A DNA stretch of 60,134 nucleotides from Kiritimatiellales bacterium (GCA_041656295.1 JBBADV010000014.1:1-60134), one strand, 5' to 3'. Positions 8,360-17,910 are shown, numbered from the stretch's first letter. Notes: generated from the sequence alone by a model not told the origin. A program made the numbers and translations.

Positions 8360-8654
8360 AGAGCATTTTAAATTCATGTATAGCCGCAAAAACGCGCAAC
8401 AATCGCAAAATAATTATGGCCGAATGAGAGATAAACCGCAGCGCGCACTGAGAACTTTTCAATTCTCAACTGTAAACTGAAAACCCTGAACACGGAACGC
8501 GGCGAAGGCGCTGCGTCTACGACTCTGCCGCTCTGCAATCCCTGATGCCTGATGCTTTCTGCAAAACTTCCGTGTGTGTTGTGTATCCCGTGGTTTAAAC
8601 ATCTGCGCTTATCTGCGTCATCTGCGGACCAATTTTTATTTTTGTGTTTTTTGC
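8360..8654 (-). repeat. Right arm of the long inverted repeat flanking the beta-helix gene
   Basis: Inverted counterpart of 4399-4665. It carries a palindromic unit (CGGAACGCGGCG...) at 8491-8520 and a short extra stretch relative to the left arm (a CATCAGGCATCAG duplication). The 150 bp from here to the pump terminator contain no recognisable gene. Confidence 0.88.
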
Positions 8655-8810
8655 GGCTATAATTTTTCTGAATACACTCTAATTTTATAATTCGATAGTT
8701 GCAGGCGCGTCCGGCGGGCGCGCAATAATGAAAGCGGCAAATTAAACGGAAAGCTCTCTAACCGGCACGAACGCACACAACGAAGAACCTCTAACTCCGG
8801 TATCTGATTT

Positions 8811-8848
8811 TAAAAAAAAAGTGCCGGAGGGCATTGCGCCCTCCGGCC
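8811..8848 (-). terminator. Strong intrinsic terminator of the efflux operon
   Basis: Read on the minus strand, GCCGGAGGGC and GCCCTCCGGC form a 10-bp GC-rich stem around GCAAT, followed by ACTTTTTTTTT. It lies about 55 bp after the stop of the pump gene. Confidence 0.9.
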
Positions 8849-8901
8849 GGGGTTTTGCCGCGTGGGGAAACGCGGCTTTCGGGGATGGTATGAAACAAAA
8901 T

Positions 8902-11900
8902 CTATTCTGTTTTGGCAACCTTTTTATTCGCGCCGGGTTCGCCTTCAAGCGGCTGCCAGCCGCCGCCGAGCGCCTTATACAGCTGAATGAGGTTCTGTAT
9001 TACAGCACTGCGGCTCTGCACCCGCTGATCTTCAAAGGTAAGCATGGAGCGCTGGGCATCCAGCACAGACTGGAAATCGACGAGCCCGTTGTCGTAACGG
9101 TTAACGGCCAGTTCTTCAGCGCGGCGTGCGGCGTCGACCGCATGACTGAGTGACTGCAGGCGAAGCTGTTCTTTTTCAAAACCGGTCAGTGCATCGCGTG
9201 TTTCCTGTACGGCGCGCAGCACGGCATTTTCGTAGACCGCAAGTTTCTGTTCCTGTACAGCTTCCTGCGCTTTGATGTTGTTGCGGATGGATCCGCTGCG
9301 GAAAATTGCCCAGCGGATTCCGGGGCCAATGCTGTAGAAATCGGAACCGGAATCACCGAAGTCAGCCATTTTTATCGATTCGAGCCCGATGGATCCGTTG
9401 AGGGTGAGTTTCGGATAAAACTCGGACTTGGCAACGCCGATGCGGGCACTCTGTTCCGCCAGTTCGCGTTCGGCTTTACGCACATCCGGGCGCCGGCGCA
9501 GTGCATCCGCCGGGATTCCGAAAACGTCGCCGAGTGCCGCGACCGGAATTTCACCGCCCGTGCCGAGGCGGCCGTGCAGTGTGCCGGGCATGGCGCCGGT
9601 GAGTACGGCGAGAGCGTTCAAACTCTGCTCGACAGCCGTTTCAAGCGAGGGGATGGCGGCGCGCGTGCTTTCGAGATTATACCGCGCCTGGTGCAGCGGC
9701 AGCTCTTCTATCAGTCCGCTGTCGAAACGCGATTTTAACAACTCATAGGTCTGCTGCTGAACTTCAAGATTGTTTTGGGCGACGCGCAGCCGCTGCTGAC
9801 TTGCGCGAAGCATGACGTAGCTCTGCGCGGTTTCAGCGGCGACAGAAACCTGAACGCTGTCGCGGCCGGCGTCCGCCGCTTCAAGTGCGGCAACGGCGGC
9901 TTCAACCGACCGGCGCGTTCCTCCGAAAATGTCAATTTCCCATGCGGCGTCAAAGCCGGCATGATAGAGATCGTTTTCATGCGTATGTGCAACATAATCG
10001 CTGGTTTTCGATCGCATGACACTGCCGGTGCCGTCAAGCACCGGTCCGTAAGCGGCACGGGCGATGCCAAGCCGCGCGCGGGCGGCGCGGACGGATGCGA
10101 CGGCGGCGGTGAGATCGCGGTTATTCATGAGTGCTTCGCCAATGAGCTGTGTGAGCTGCGGATCGTTGAGTGTCGTCCACCAGTGGGTGAGCGAGGCAAT
10201 GCTCGCATCCGGCTGTTCGTTTAATCCGGTACTCTGCCATTCCGGCGCTTTATAGTCCGGTCCGACGGAGAGACAGCCGCCGAAGAGAAACGGTACGAGC
10301 AGAATGATGAGCAGGTGTGCTTTTGAGCGCAGTTTCGCGACACCCTCTTTCAATACCCTGCCGGCGCGTTTGTTGTGTACGCCTTCACGCATTGACTGGA
10401 AGAGAACATAGAGCGGCGGAATCAGCACGATACCAAAACAGGTTGCAATGAGCATTCCCCAGAACACGGTCGAGCCGATCGCCCGGCGCGAGGCGGATGC
10501 GGCGCCGGTGGCGACCACCATCGGCCACATGCCGAGAATAAAGGTGAACGCCGTCATTAACACCGCGCGGAACCGCTGATGTGCACCGTCGGCGGCGGCA
10601 TCCATAATGGAGAGCCCCTCCTCCCGCTTGTCTTTTGAAAACTCGACAATCAGAATAGCGTTTTTACAGGCGAGCCCGATGAGCAGAATCAGGCCGAGCT
10701 GGGCATAAATACTCAGCGGCAGGCCTTGCAGATGCAGGCCCAACAGGGCACCGAAGGATGCGGTGGTCACCGAAATCATGACCGGCAGCGGAATCGACCA
10801 GCTTTCATACTGTGCAACGAGGAAGAGATACGCAAAGATAAACGCCATCGCAATGAGCAGAATGTTACCGAAGCCTTCGTTTGTGATGGCTTCCTGATAA
10901 CTCAAGCCCGACCACGAAAAGGTGTAGCCTTCCGGCAGAACTTCACCGGCTACGCGCTGTACGGCAGCCATCGCCGTACCGCTGCTGATATTTTTTCCGG
11001 CAATCGCATTGATGGTTGCGGCGGGAAATTTATTGTAGCGTTCGATGAGTCGCGGCGCAGCCATCGGCCGGACGGTTACTACGCTGCCGAGCGGTACCAT
11101 GCTGCCGGCGACGCTTTTTACATAAAGCCGGTCGATGTCATCGGCATGATTACGAAAATCCCAGTCGGCCTGTACGATGGCTTTATTCACCTGGCCGTCA
11201 AAGTTGACATCGTTAACATAACGCGATCCGAAATAGTTCTGCAGCGTCGAGAAAATATCCTGTGCGCTGACTTTCATCAGCTGCGCTTTCACGCGGTCAA
11301 TCTCCAGAAACAGATGCGGCGTATTCGCGGCGTATGTACTGAAAGCAAGCTGCAGTTCCGGCGCCTGATTCAAGGCGACGAGAAAACTGCGCAGCACGGA
11401 GTCGAGCTTCTGCGGATCAATATCAGCGGTGGACTGCAGCCGGATATCGAGTCCGCCCTGCGCGCCGAGACCGGGGATGGCCGGCGGTGTAAACAGGTTA
11501 ATCTGCGCGCCGGGAATGGCGGAGGCGCGCTGCTGATATTTCATCAGCAGCGGACCAATTTGCAGATCGGAAGTTTTACGCGCATCCCAGTCGCTCAATC
11601 CGATGGCAAAAAATCCGACGTTTTCACCGGAGCCGCCGAGCAGACTGAAGCCGGTAACCCGCAACGCATAGTCGATGCCCGGCTCGTTATGGATTCCGCC
11701 GATAAATTCATTCATCACGGATTCGGTCTGATAACGGCTGGCACCTTCCGGCAGCAGTATGGAGCCCAGCAGCACGCCTTGATCTTCGTCCGGCAGAAAA
11801 GCGGCCGGGATAATTTTTGAATACTGCCAGATACCGAAAAACACGCAGAGCATGATGGCGACAGCTAAAAATTTGTGCCGTGCCAGACGCATAGAACCGG

Positions 11901-13476
11901 AAACATACTTGCTGCGCGTTTTGTTGAGCGCCGTTTCAAACCAGCGCAGCGGACCGTGCTGTTTCGGCGTTACCACCTTCAGTATGGTCGCGCAGAGTGC
12001 CGGACTGAGCGTGAGCGCGTTCACCGTTGAGAAACAGACCGCCGCCGAAATTGCGACAGAAAACTGCTGATAAATTTTCCCGGTGATGCCGCCGGCAAAA
12101 CCGATCGGCACGAAAATCGCAAGCAGTACAAGCGTGGTGGCAATCACCGCACCGGTCACCTGCTCCATCGCTTTGATGGTCGCCGTTTTATGGTCGAGCT
12201 TTTCGGCATCCATCAAATACAATACGCGCTCCACCACCACGATGGCGTCGTCCACCACCACACCGATAGCGAGCACAAGCCCGAATAATGTCAGCGTGTT
12301 AATGTTGTAGCCGAACATCATCAGCACCGCAAAGGTTGCGAGCAGTGAAACCGGAATGGTCAGCGTCGGAATCAGCGTGGCGCGCCAGTCCTGCAGGAAA
12401 AGATAACAGACACCGACAACAAGTATAACAGTAATCAGCAGCGTGTAAACGATTTCGCGAATACTGACGCGCACCACGCGCGTGGCGTCATACGGCAGAA
12501 TATATTCCATATCATCCGGAAACATATTTTTCAGCGATTCCATTTCGTTCTTAATGAGCGTCATGGTTTCGAGCGCATTGGCCTGCGTTGAACGCGTCAG
12601 ACCCATCGCCACCGATGTTTCGCCGTTGTACCGGGCGCGATTCAGATAGGAGTCGGCGCCCTTTTCAACGCGTGCGACATCTTTCATATAAACTGTTGCG
12701 CCATGCTCACCGGTGCGCAAAACAATATGGTCAAATTCCGCCGGATCGTTCAGCCGGCCGAGGGTTTGAAGAATATATACCGATTGCGCTGTTCCATCGT
12801 TGTCCGGCGCGCTGCCGACAGAACCGATGGACGCCTGAATGTTCTGTGAACGGATCGCGTTCAGCACATCGCCGGAGCCGAGTCCCAGCGCGCTCAGGCG
12901 GTCGGAGTCGAGCCAGACGCGCATGCTGTATTTCGGACCGAACACCTGTGCGCTGCTGACGCCGGGAATACGTTCGAGCGCCGGCTTGATAATGCGGTAG
13001 GCGTAGTCGCTCAAATAAAGCTCGTCGTAGGTTTTATTCGGTGACCGCAGCGCGAGAAACCCGAGCATGTCTGAAGAACGTGCACGAACTGTAACGCCCT
13101 GCTGTGTGACTTCCGTCGGCAGCAGCGGCTCCGCCTGCGAAACGCGGTTCTGCACCTTCACCATCGCGATGTCTTCGTCCATACCGACTTCGAATGAAAC
13201 CGATAACGTATACGAACCGGAGCTGTCGGAGGTGGACGACATATAGATCATCCCGTCCACGCCGTTCACCGCATCTTCAATTGGACCGGCAACCGTGTCG
13301 GCCACCACCTCGGCACTCGCGCCGGGATAGGTTGTTGACACCACAATTTGCGGCGGTGTCACCTGCGGATACTGGGCGATCGGCAGTGTAAGAATCGCCA
13401 GGCCGCCGGCCAGCATCAGTACAATTGAAATCACAACCGCGAGACGCGGACGTTCAATAAACACTCTTGAAATCAT
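8902..13476 (-). CDS. RND efflux pump fused to an outer-membrane factor lipoprotein
   Basis: One uninterrupted frame of 1,524 codons. Residues 1 to about 1,040 are an AcrB/MexB-type HAE1 pump: the first TM helix, two large periplasmic porter loops, the GXXXDD-type TM4 motif (VLAIGVVVDDAIVVVE) and NAILIVEFSKD in TM10. After a 25-residue basic linker comes SKAHLLIILLVPFLFGGC, a lipoprotein signal with lipobox Cys1068. The remaining 457 residues are a NodT/OprM/TolC-like outer-membrane factor (SVGPDYKAPEW..., WWTTLNDPQL, RRRPDVRKAERELAE). Pump and outer channel are normally separate genes. The retained lipobox suggests signal peptidase II would split the product. The gene follows the adaptor by 3 bp. 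Confidence 0.9.
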   Translation of the reverse strand: MISRVFIERPRLAVVISIVLMLAGGLAILTLPIAQYPQVTPPQIVVSTTYPGASAEVVADTVAGPIEDAVNGVDGMIYMSSTSDSSGSYTLSVSFEVGMDEDIAMVKVQNRVSQAEPLLPTEVTQQGVTVRARSSDMLGFLALRSPNKTYDELYLSDYAYRIIKPALERIPGVSSAQVFGPKYSMRVWLDSDRLSALGLGSGDVLNAIRSQNIQASIGSVGSAPDNDGTAQSVYILQTLGRLNDPAEFDHIVLRTGEHGATVYMKDVARVEKGADSYLNRARYNGETSVAMGLTRSTQANALETMTLIKNEMESLKNMFPDDMEYILPYDATRVVRVSIREIVYTLLITVILVVGVCYLFLQDWRATLIPTLTIPVSLLATFAVLMMFGYNINTLTLFGLVLAIGVVVDDAIVVVERVLYLMDAEKLDHKTATIKAMEQVTGAVIATTLVLLAIFVPIGFAGGITGKIYQQFSVAISAAVCFSTVNALTLSPALCATILKVVTPKQHGPLRWFETALNKTRSKYVSGSMRLARHKFLAVAIMLCVFFGIWQYSKIIPAAFLPDEDQGVLLGSILLPEGASRYQTESVMNEFIGGIHNEPGIDYALRVTGFSLLGGSGENVGFFAIGLSDWDARKTSDLQIGPLLMKYQQRASAIPGAQINLFTPPAIPGLGAQGGLDIRLQSTADIDPQKLDSVLRSFLVALNQAPELQLAFSTYAANTPHLFLEIDRVKAQLMKVSAQDIFSTLQNYFGSRYVNDVNFDGQVNKAIVQADWDFRNHADDIDRLYVKSVAGSMVPLGSVVTVRPMAAPRLIERYNKFPAATINAIAGKNISSGTAMAAVQRVAGEVLPEGYTFSWSGLSYQEAITNEGFGNILLIAMAFIFAYLFLVAQYESWSIPLPVMISVTTASFGALLGLHLQGLPLSIYAQLGLILLIGLACKNAILIVEFSKDKREEGLSIMDAAADGAHQRFRAVLMTAFTFILGMWPMVVATGAASASRRAIGSTVFWGMLIATCFGIVLIPPLYVLFQSMREGVHNKRAGRVLKEGVAKLRSKAHLLIILLVPFLFGGCLSVGPDYKAPEWQSTGLNEQPDASIASLTHWWTTLNDPQLTQLIGEALMNNRDLTAAVASVRAARARLGIARAAYGPVLDGTGSVMRSKTSDYVAHTHENDLYHAGFDAAWEIDIFGGTRRSVEAAVAALEAADAGRDSVQVSVAAETAQSYVMLRASQQRLRVAQNNLEVQQQTYELLKSRFDSGLIEELPLHQARYNLESTRAAIPSLETAVEQSLNALAVLTGAMPGTLHGRLGTGGEIPVAALGDVFGIPADALRRRPDVRKAERELAEQSARIGVAKSEFYPKLTLNGSIGLESIKMADFGDSGSDFYSIGPGIRWAIFRSGSIRNNIKAQEAVQEQKLAVYENAVLRAVQETRDALTGFEKEQLRLQSLSHAVDAARRAEELAVNRYDNGLVDFQSVLDAQRSMLTFEDQRVQSRSAVIQNLIQLYKALGGGWQPLEGEPGANKKVAKTE

Positions 13477-13479
13477 ACC

Positions 13480-14625
13480 TTATTTCCCTTCAATGAGAGA
13501 GACCTTCACTGTTCCGCCGGGCCCTGTTTTCTGCAGGCCGTCAACAATCACGCGGTCACCGGCTTTTAAGCCGGAGGTGATTACTACGCGCCCCTCGATC
13601 GCTTTTCCGGCAGTCACCGGCGCAGACGAAACGCCGCCGTCGGCATCCACCAGAAACACAAACATGCCGTCTACGCCGGTCATGATGGCGCGCTGCGGAA
13701 TCATGATACCCTTTTCATCATTCGGGTTGTGCAATACCGCTGTTACATAACCGTCCGGTACGAGCAGCCCGTCTTGATTGTTAAACTGATAGCGGATCGC
13801 AATGGTTCCGGTGGACGGATTCATCGCGTTATCGTCAAAATCCTTTTTGCCTTCACCCGGCGCCATCGTGCCGTCCGGCAGACGGACGGTAGCTGTGCGC
13901 AGATGACCCTGACCGGCAAGATCGGCGCGGAGGAATGCAAGATATTCGCGGTCGGTCATTGAAAATGTTACACGCACCGGATCAAACTGAACAATGTTCG
14001 CGAGACTGCCGGAAGAGGAAGTGACGTAATTTCCTTTGGTGAAGATCGCCACACCGATACGCCCTTTAACCGGCGCACGCACTTCCGTATAATTCAAATC
14101 AATCTGCGCCAGATTCAAATTGGCCTCCGCCTGTTGAATCGCCGCTCTGGCGCTGAACAGATCGCTTTCCGCCGTATCAATATCCACCTGCGAAACGCTG
14201 CGCTTATCCGCCGTCATCACGCGCTTATAATATTTTTCGGCGCGGTTCAGCTCCGCCTCTGCCCGCGCAAGCTCTGCCCGGCGCACACCGACGGCAGCTT
14301 TGTACTGCGACGGATCGATCGTAAACAGCAGGTCGCCCTCGTTCACCAGTGCGCCTTCTGTAAAATGAACCTTTTCAATGTATCCCGGGACCTCAGTGCG
14401 AACGCCGACGCGCTGAACCGGCTCCACTACGGCGATATATTCCGCCGCCGGTTTAATGAGCTCCTCTTTTGTTTGTACCGCCGTTACCGCCGGAATCTGA
14501 ATTGCCGGCATTGCCGGCGTGTCGCCGGAAACCATGCTTGAAACCGGACGATGCAGCCCCCAGCCGGCCGCCAGTGAAATCACGGCTGTGCTGCCGTACG
14601 TTAAAACCGCCTTCTTCTTACTCAT
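13480..14625 (-). CDS. RND efflux membrane fusion (adaptor) protein, AcrA-like
   Basis: 381 residues. The N-terminal hydrophobic segment (about 7-22) is a membrane anchor or signal. A lipoyl-type half motif follows (VEPVQRVGVRTEVPGYIEKVHFTEG.LVNEGDLLF.ID), then an alpha-helical hairpin rich in Ala/Glu (about 105-175), the second half motif (APVKGRIGVAIFTKGNYV), a beta-barrel domain and a C-terminal membrane-proximal domain. It bridges pump and outer-membrane channel in the periplasm. Its start overlaps the end of the TetR gene by 8 bp, behind GGAG, and the pump starts 3 bp after its stop, so all three form one transcription unit. Confidence 0.92.
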   Translation of the reverse strand: MSKKKAVLTYGSTAVISLAAGWGLHRPVSSMVSGDTPAMPAIQIPAVTAVQTKEELIKPAAEYIAVVEPVQRVGVRTEVPGYIEKVHFTEGALVNEGDLLFTIDPSQYKAAVGVRRAELARAEAELNRAEKYYKRVMTADKRSVSQVDIDTAESDLFSARAAIQQAEANLNLAQIDLNYTEVRAPVKGRIGVAIFTKGNYVTSSSGSLANIVQFDPVRVTFSMTDREYLAFLRADLAGQGHLRTATVRLPDGTMAPGEGKKDFDDNAMNPSTGTIAIRYQFNNQDGLLVPDGYVTAVLHNPNDEKGIMIPQRAIMTGVDGMFVFLVDADGGVSSAPVTAGKAIEGRVVITSGLKAGDRVIVDGLQKTGPGGTVKVSLIEGK

Positions 14626-15289
14626 GCTCAGACTCCTTCTTTAAAACTGACCCTATAATCAAATCAAACCCGTCCGCCGCCGCTTTCTCGATATCCATTT
14701 GATCCAGCAACGCCGTACCGTTCCTTTTTGTCCCGTTGGAATTCACCTCACCGGAATGTCCCAGATAAATATTTGAAAGACCTACCCAGAACGATGCCAG
14801 CGTGATCACCAGATGATCCAGATTCACATCCGGCCGCAGCTGCGCTTTGATCGCCGGTGCCGACAAACTTTTTTTCAATTCATCCAGCGGGTCATTCCGA
14901 AGTTTTGCCATCATCTCATGCGTTTGCGTCAAAAGCTCCTCCGACCATTCCATTTGATAATTCAGGAAAAATTCAAATTTGCGGATAACCGGATCCGTCA
15001 ACAGTTTTGCGTACGCAACAAACGCCGCACGGAAATCTGAGATCGAACGGATATCTGCCGCATTGAGGCCCACCCGCTCCTGCTTCTGTGCATGCATATG
15101 ATCTATCAGCTCCGCCAGCAGCGTCTGTTTATTTTCAAAATGCCAGTATACTGCACCGCGCGTCATACCGATCCGGCGGGCAATATCAGTGAACGTTGTG
15201 CGGGTGTAACCTCTTTCACTGAACAGCACGAGAGCCGACTTCAACACGCTCTCCTTCGTCGCCATCGCTTCCGCTTTCGTCCTCTTCAT
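14618..15289 (-). CDS. TetR/AcrR-family repressor of the efflux operon
   Basis: 223 residues. The N-terminal helix-turn-helix is typical (VLKSALVLFSERGYTRTTFTDIARRIGMTRGAVYWHFENKQTLL, residues about 15-58), and the C-terminal half is the variable ligand-binding domain. The ATG follows AAGGAG. It is the first gene of the operon with the adaptor and pump, and a palindrome of the AcrR type lies 36 bp upstream. Autoregulation and derepression by pump substrates is the family norm and is inferred. Confidence 0.92.
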   Translation of the reverse strand: MKRTKAEAMATKESVLKSALVLFSERGYTRTTFTDIARRIGMTRGAVYWHFENKQTLLAELIDHMHAQKQERVGLNAADIRSISDFRAAFVAYAKLLTDPVIRKFEFFLNYQMEWSEELLTQTHEMMAKLRNDPLDELKKSLSAPAIKAQLRPDVNLDHLVITLASFWVGLSNIYLGHSGEVNSNGTKRNGTALLDQMDIEKAAADGFDLIIGSVLKKESEHE

Positions 15290-15324
15290 GCATGCTCCTT
15301 CTCACCTGAAAAATAAAGCCGGGT

Positions 15325-15350
15325 TTATACATACATTCAGGTATGTATAA
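15325..15350. promoter_or_regulatory. TetR/AcrR operator palindrome
   Basis: TTATACATAC (15325-15334) and GTATGTATAA (15341-15350) are perfect 10-bp inverted repeats around a 6-bp spacer. TACATAC...GTATGTA is the half-site pattern known for AcrR-type operators. The position just upstream of the TetR gene fits repression of the operon promoter. Confidence 0.82.
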
Positions 15351-15433
15351 CAAGAATAATTTTTAATATCTGGTAAAATCGCCGGTGAACTTACTGCCAA
15401 AGCCGCACTGCATCGATAACTGCTGAATAGATA

Positions 15434-15554
15434 CCCCCGGGTAAACCCGGGGTTCTTAATTTCATTACAGCTCCTGTCGGAGCTGACCTGAACGCCGCGA
15501 AACTTTGCGTTCGCGGCATTCAGGAGGCTCATTCATCCACGGCTAAAGCCGTGG
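15434..15554. repeat. Cluster of four short hairpins
   Basis: Four perfect or near-perfect palindromes lie in a row. They are CCCCGGG/CCCGGGG (15435-15452), CAGCTCC/GGAGCTG (15468-15485), a longer imperfect stem CCTGAACGCCGCGAA/TTCGCGGCATTCAGG (about 15487-15523), and CCACGGCT/AGCCGTGG (15537-15554). No reading frame explains them. The CCACGGCT-AA-AGCCGTGG and CCCGGGTAAACCCGGG pieces resemble hairpins found at ends of IS200/IS605-type elements and their non-coding derivatives, but no transposase is present. The rest of 15351-15867 has no gene. Confidence 0.6.
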
Positions 15555-15867
15555 TGTTCTGTCTTCGACCGCATAAAATTCCGGCGGTGAAAACTGACGC
15601 GGCGTCCCCGCCGCATTCATACACGAATGGAAATGAGAATATTGCGTATGTGGACAGGCATCTTCCTTCGCTAGAGCAAATCAAGAAAAGTCATAGCCAC
15701 AAAAACTCACAAAAATCTTGCGTTCCATGCGTTCTTTCGCGGTTACAATAAAAATTAAACGCTCTAAAGCTTCGGCGAGACAGGAGATGCCCATCCTCTA
15801 TTTTGATCCTGTTATCCGGTCAAAAAACTAAACAGTTTCCGGCGTTAAAAGCAAAACAACCGTCCCG

Positions 15868-15900
15868 ACGGAACGCGGCGGGGATGCCGCGTCTACTTTA
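15868..15900 (-). repeat. GTAGACGCGG-family palindromic unit at the ftsH 3' end
   Basis: On the minus strand this reads TAAAGTAGACGCGGCATCCC then CGCCGCGTTCCGTC. GCGGC and GCCGC form the stem. The TAA stop of ftsH (15900-15898) is the first triplet of the element. It may serve as a terminator hairpin. A related unit without the TAAAGTAG start is at 15596-15617. Confidence 0.7.
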
Positions 15901-17910
15901 TTTGTCCGGCGATCCGTTTTCTTCCGGCGCAATGGTGACTTCGGCATCCGGCGGAGTTTCAAGGTCGGCGGGCGGAACCTCAGGCTGCGCATCGCTACCG
16001 CTTTTAAGCAGATCTTCAGGCACGAGTCCCGTTTCCAGAATTTCCATAACCTGCTCGCCGGCGAGTGTTTCATATTTGATCAGCAGTTCGGCAATCTGTT
16101 CAAGGCGCTCGCGATGATCTATTAAAATCTGCCGCGCGGTGGTGTGAGCTTCAGTCAGAATTTTATCGATCTCTTCGTCGATAGCTTCCGCCTTTTTTTC
16201 ACTGTGATTTTCGGTGCGGTTGACTTCACGGCCGAGGAATATGAGCTCCTGATTGGCGCCGTAGTTGCGCGGCCCGAGTGTTTCGCTCATGCCGAATTCG
16301 CAAACCATCGCACGCGCAATGCGCGTGGCGCGTTCGATGTCGTTCTGCGCGCCGGTGGTGACGTCGCCGAAAACGAGCTCCTCAGCCGCGCGGCCGCCCA
16401 TCATGCCGATGAGCATTCCCATAAGGCGCTTGCGGCCTTGTGTATAACGGTCTTTTTCCGGCAGCTGCATGGTAGCGCCGAGAGCGCGGCCGCGCGGAAT
16501 GATAGTGACTTTATGAAGCGGCTCGCTTTCTTCCGTTTTGGCAAGGACGATGGCGTGCCCGGCTTCGTGATAGGCGGTTAATTTTTTCTCTTCGTCATCA
16601 AGCATGTGGCTGCGGCGCTCGCGTCCCCATGCAACTTTATCGCGCGCTTCTTCAAAGTCGGCCTGTTCAACTGCTTCAGCGCCGCGCCGCGCGGCAAGCA
16701 GCGCCGCTTCGTTGACGAGGTTCATGATATCGGCGCCGGAAAATCCGGGTGTGCCGCGCGCAATTCTCTTAAGATCCGCCTGTTCGGAAAGTTTGATTTT
16801 TTTGACGTGAATTTTAAAAATTTCTTCGCGGCCGACAAGGTTCGGCATGTCAATATACACCCGCCGATCAAAACGTCCGGGACGCAACAGCGCCGGATCG
16901 AGTACGTCGGGACGATTGGTGGCGGCAATAATAATGACACCTTCTGTGGTATCAAAGCCGTCCATCTCAACCAGCATAGCGTTCAGCGTCTGTTCCCGCT
17001 CATCGTGTCCGCCGCCGATGCCGGTGAAACGGCTGCGGCCGACAGCATCGATTTCGTCGATGAAAATAATACACGGTGCATGTTTGCGTCCCTGCTCGAA
17101 CATATCACGCACGCGGCTGGCGCCGACGCCGACAAACATTTCAACAAAGTCGGAACCGCTGATAGAGAAAAACGGCACGTCCGCTTCGCCGGCGACCGCT
17201 TTGGCGATCAGCGTTTTTCCTGTACCGGGCGCTCCGGCGAGTAACAGCCCTTTCGGCATCTGTCCGCCAAGCCGCTGAAAGCGTTTCGGATTTTTCAGAA
17301 AGTCGACCACTTCCTGCAACTCTTCTTTGGCTTCTTCAGCGCCGGCGACATCGGCAAAAGTGATCCGTTTTTTATCGCCTTTCACAAGCAGTTTGGCGCG
17401 GCTTTTGCCAAAACCCATCGCTTTTCCGCCGGCGGCGCGCATCTGCCGGAACAGGAAAAAATAGATCACCCCGAAGACGAGCACGAACGGGACGACATTC
17501 CAGAAAATCTGCATAAACTGCGAATCCGGGCGAAATTTAAATGTCACATTATTCGCCTGCAGCATATTGAGCAGATCCGGCGTAATAACGACATCGACAC
17601 GGAATTTTTCAGGACGGCCGGTTTTGGCGTCGAGAGAGGTTTTTTCGCCGGTGATAAAATCGCCGTTACTGGTGCGCATAATTTCGCAGTTGCGAATGCG
17701 CCCGTCTTTCACCAGTTCGACAAAATCGGGATTATAGGACATCCGGCTTTGCTGATCTGACGGCGTAAACATCTGCAGCAACATCAGTATGCCCATGATA
17801 ACCAGAAAGATGGTGAAAAAATTGCGCATCGGCACCGGCGCTTTCACCTGCGGCGGCTTTTTGGGGTTATCTCGTTTTTCTGTTTGCGGGGTCTCGATCT
17901 TTTTTTCCAT
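15898..17910 (-). CDS. ftsH: ATP-dependent zinc metalloprotease FtsH
   Basis: 670 residues from the ATG at 17910, chosen over an in-frame ATG at 17943 because AAGGAA sits just before it. Two TM helices (about 30-48 and 134-154) flank a periplasmic domain. The AAA+ module has Walker A GAPGTGKT (about 224-231), Walker B CIIFIDEIDAVG, and the second region of homology ATNRPDVLDPALLRPGRFDRR. The protease has zinc site HEAGH (about residue 450). The C-terminal tail is acidic and proline-rich. It degrades membrane and regulatory proteins at the inner membrane. The AAA sensor and pore residues (FVGVGASRVRD) are intact. Its stop is part of a dispersed palindrome. Confidence 0.97.
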   Translation of the reverse strand: MEKKIETPQTEKRDNPKKPPQVKAPVPMRNFFTIFLVIMGILMLLQMFTPSDQQSRMSYNPDFVELVKDGRIRNCEIMRTSNGDFITGEKTSLDAKTGRPEKFRVDVVITPDLLNMLQANNVTFKFRPDSQFMQIFWNVVPFVLVFGVIYFFLFRQMRAAGGKAMGFGKSRAKLLVKGDKKRITFADVAGAEEAKEELQEVVDFLKNPKRFQRLGGQMPKGLLLAGAPGTGKTLIAKAVAGEADVPFFSISGSDFVEMFVGVGASRVRDMFEQGRKHAPCIIFIDEIDAVGRSRFTGIGGGHDEREQTLNAMLVEMDGFDTTEGVIIIAATNRPDVLDPALLRPGRFDRRVYIDMPNLVGREEIFKIHVKKIKLSEQADLKRIARGTPGFSGADIMNLVNEAALLAARRGAEAVEQADFEEARDKVAWGRERRSHMLDDEEKKLTAYHEAGHAIVLAKTEESEPLHKVTIIPRGRALGATMQLPEKDRYTQGRKRLMGMLIGMMGGRAAEELVFGDVTTGAQNDIERATRIARAMVCEFGMSETLGPRNYGANQELIFLGREVNRTENHSEKKAEAIDEEIDKILTEAHTTARQILIDHRERLEQIAELLIKYETLAGEQVMEILETGLVPEDLLKSGSDAQPEVPPADLETPPDAEVTIAPEENGSPDK

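Noticed and set aside
8235..8480. 81-codon open frame after the beta-helix gene
   Set aside because: It runs through the inverted-repeat arm and its hairpin; the equivalent sequence in the left arm is not open.
10726..11820. A 364-codon plus-strand open frame within the efflux gene
   Set aside because: Antisense to the RND pump, whose motifs are all intact; the translation has no motif or signal.
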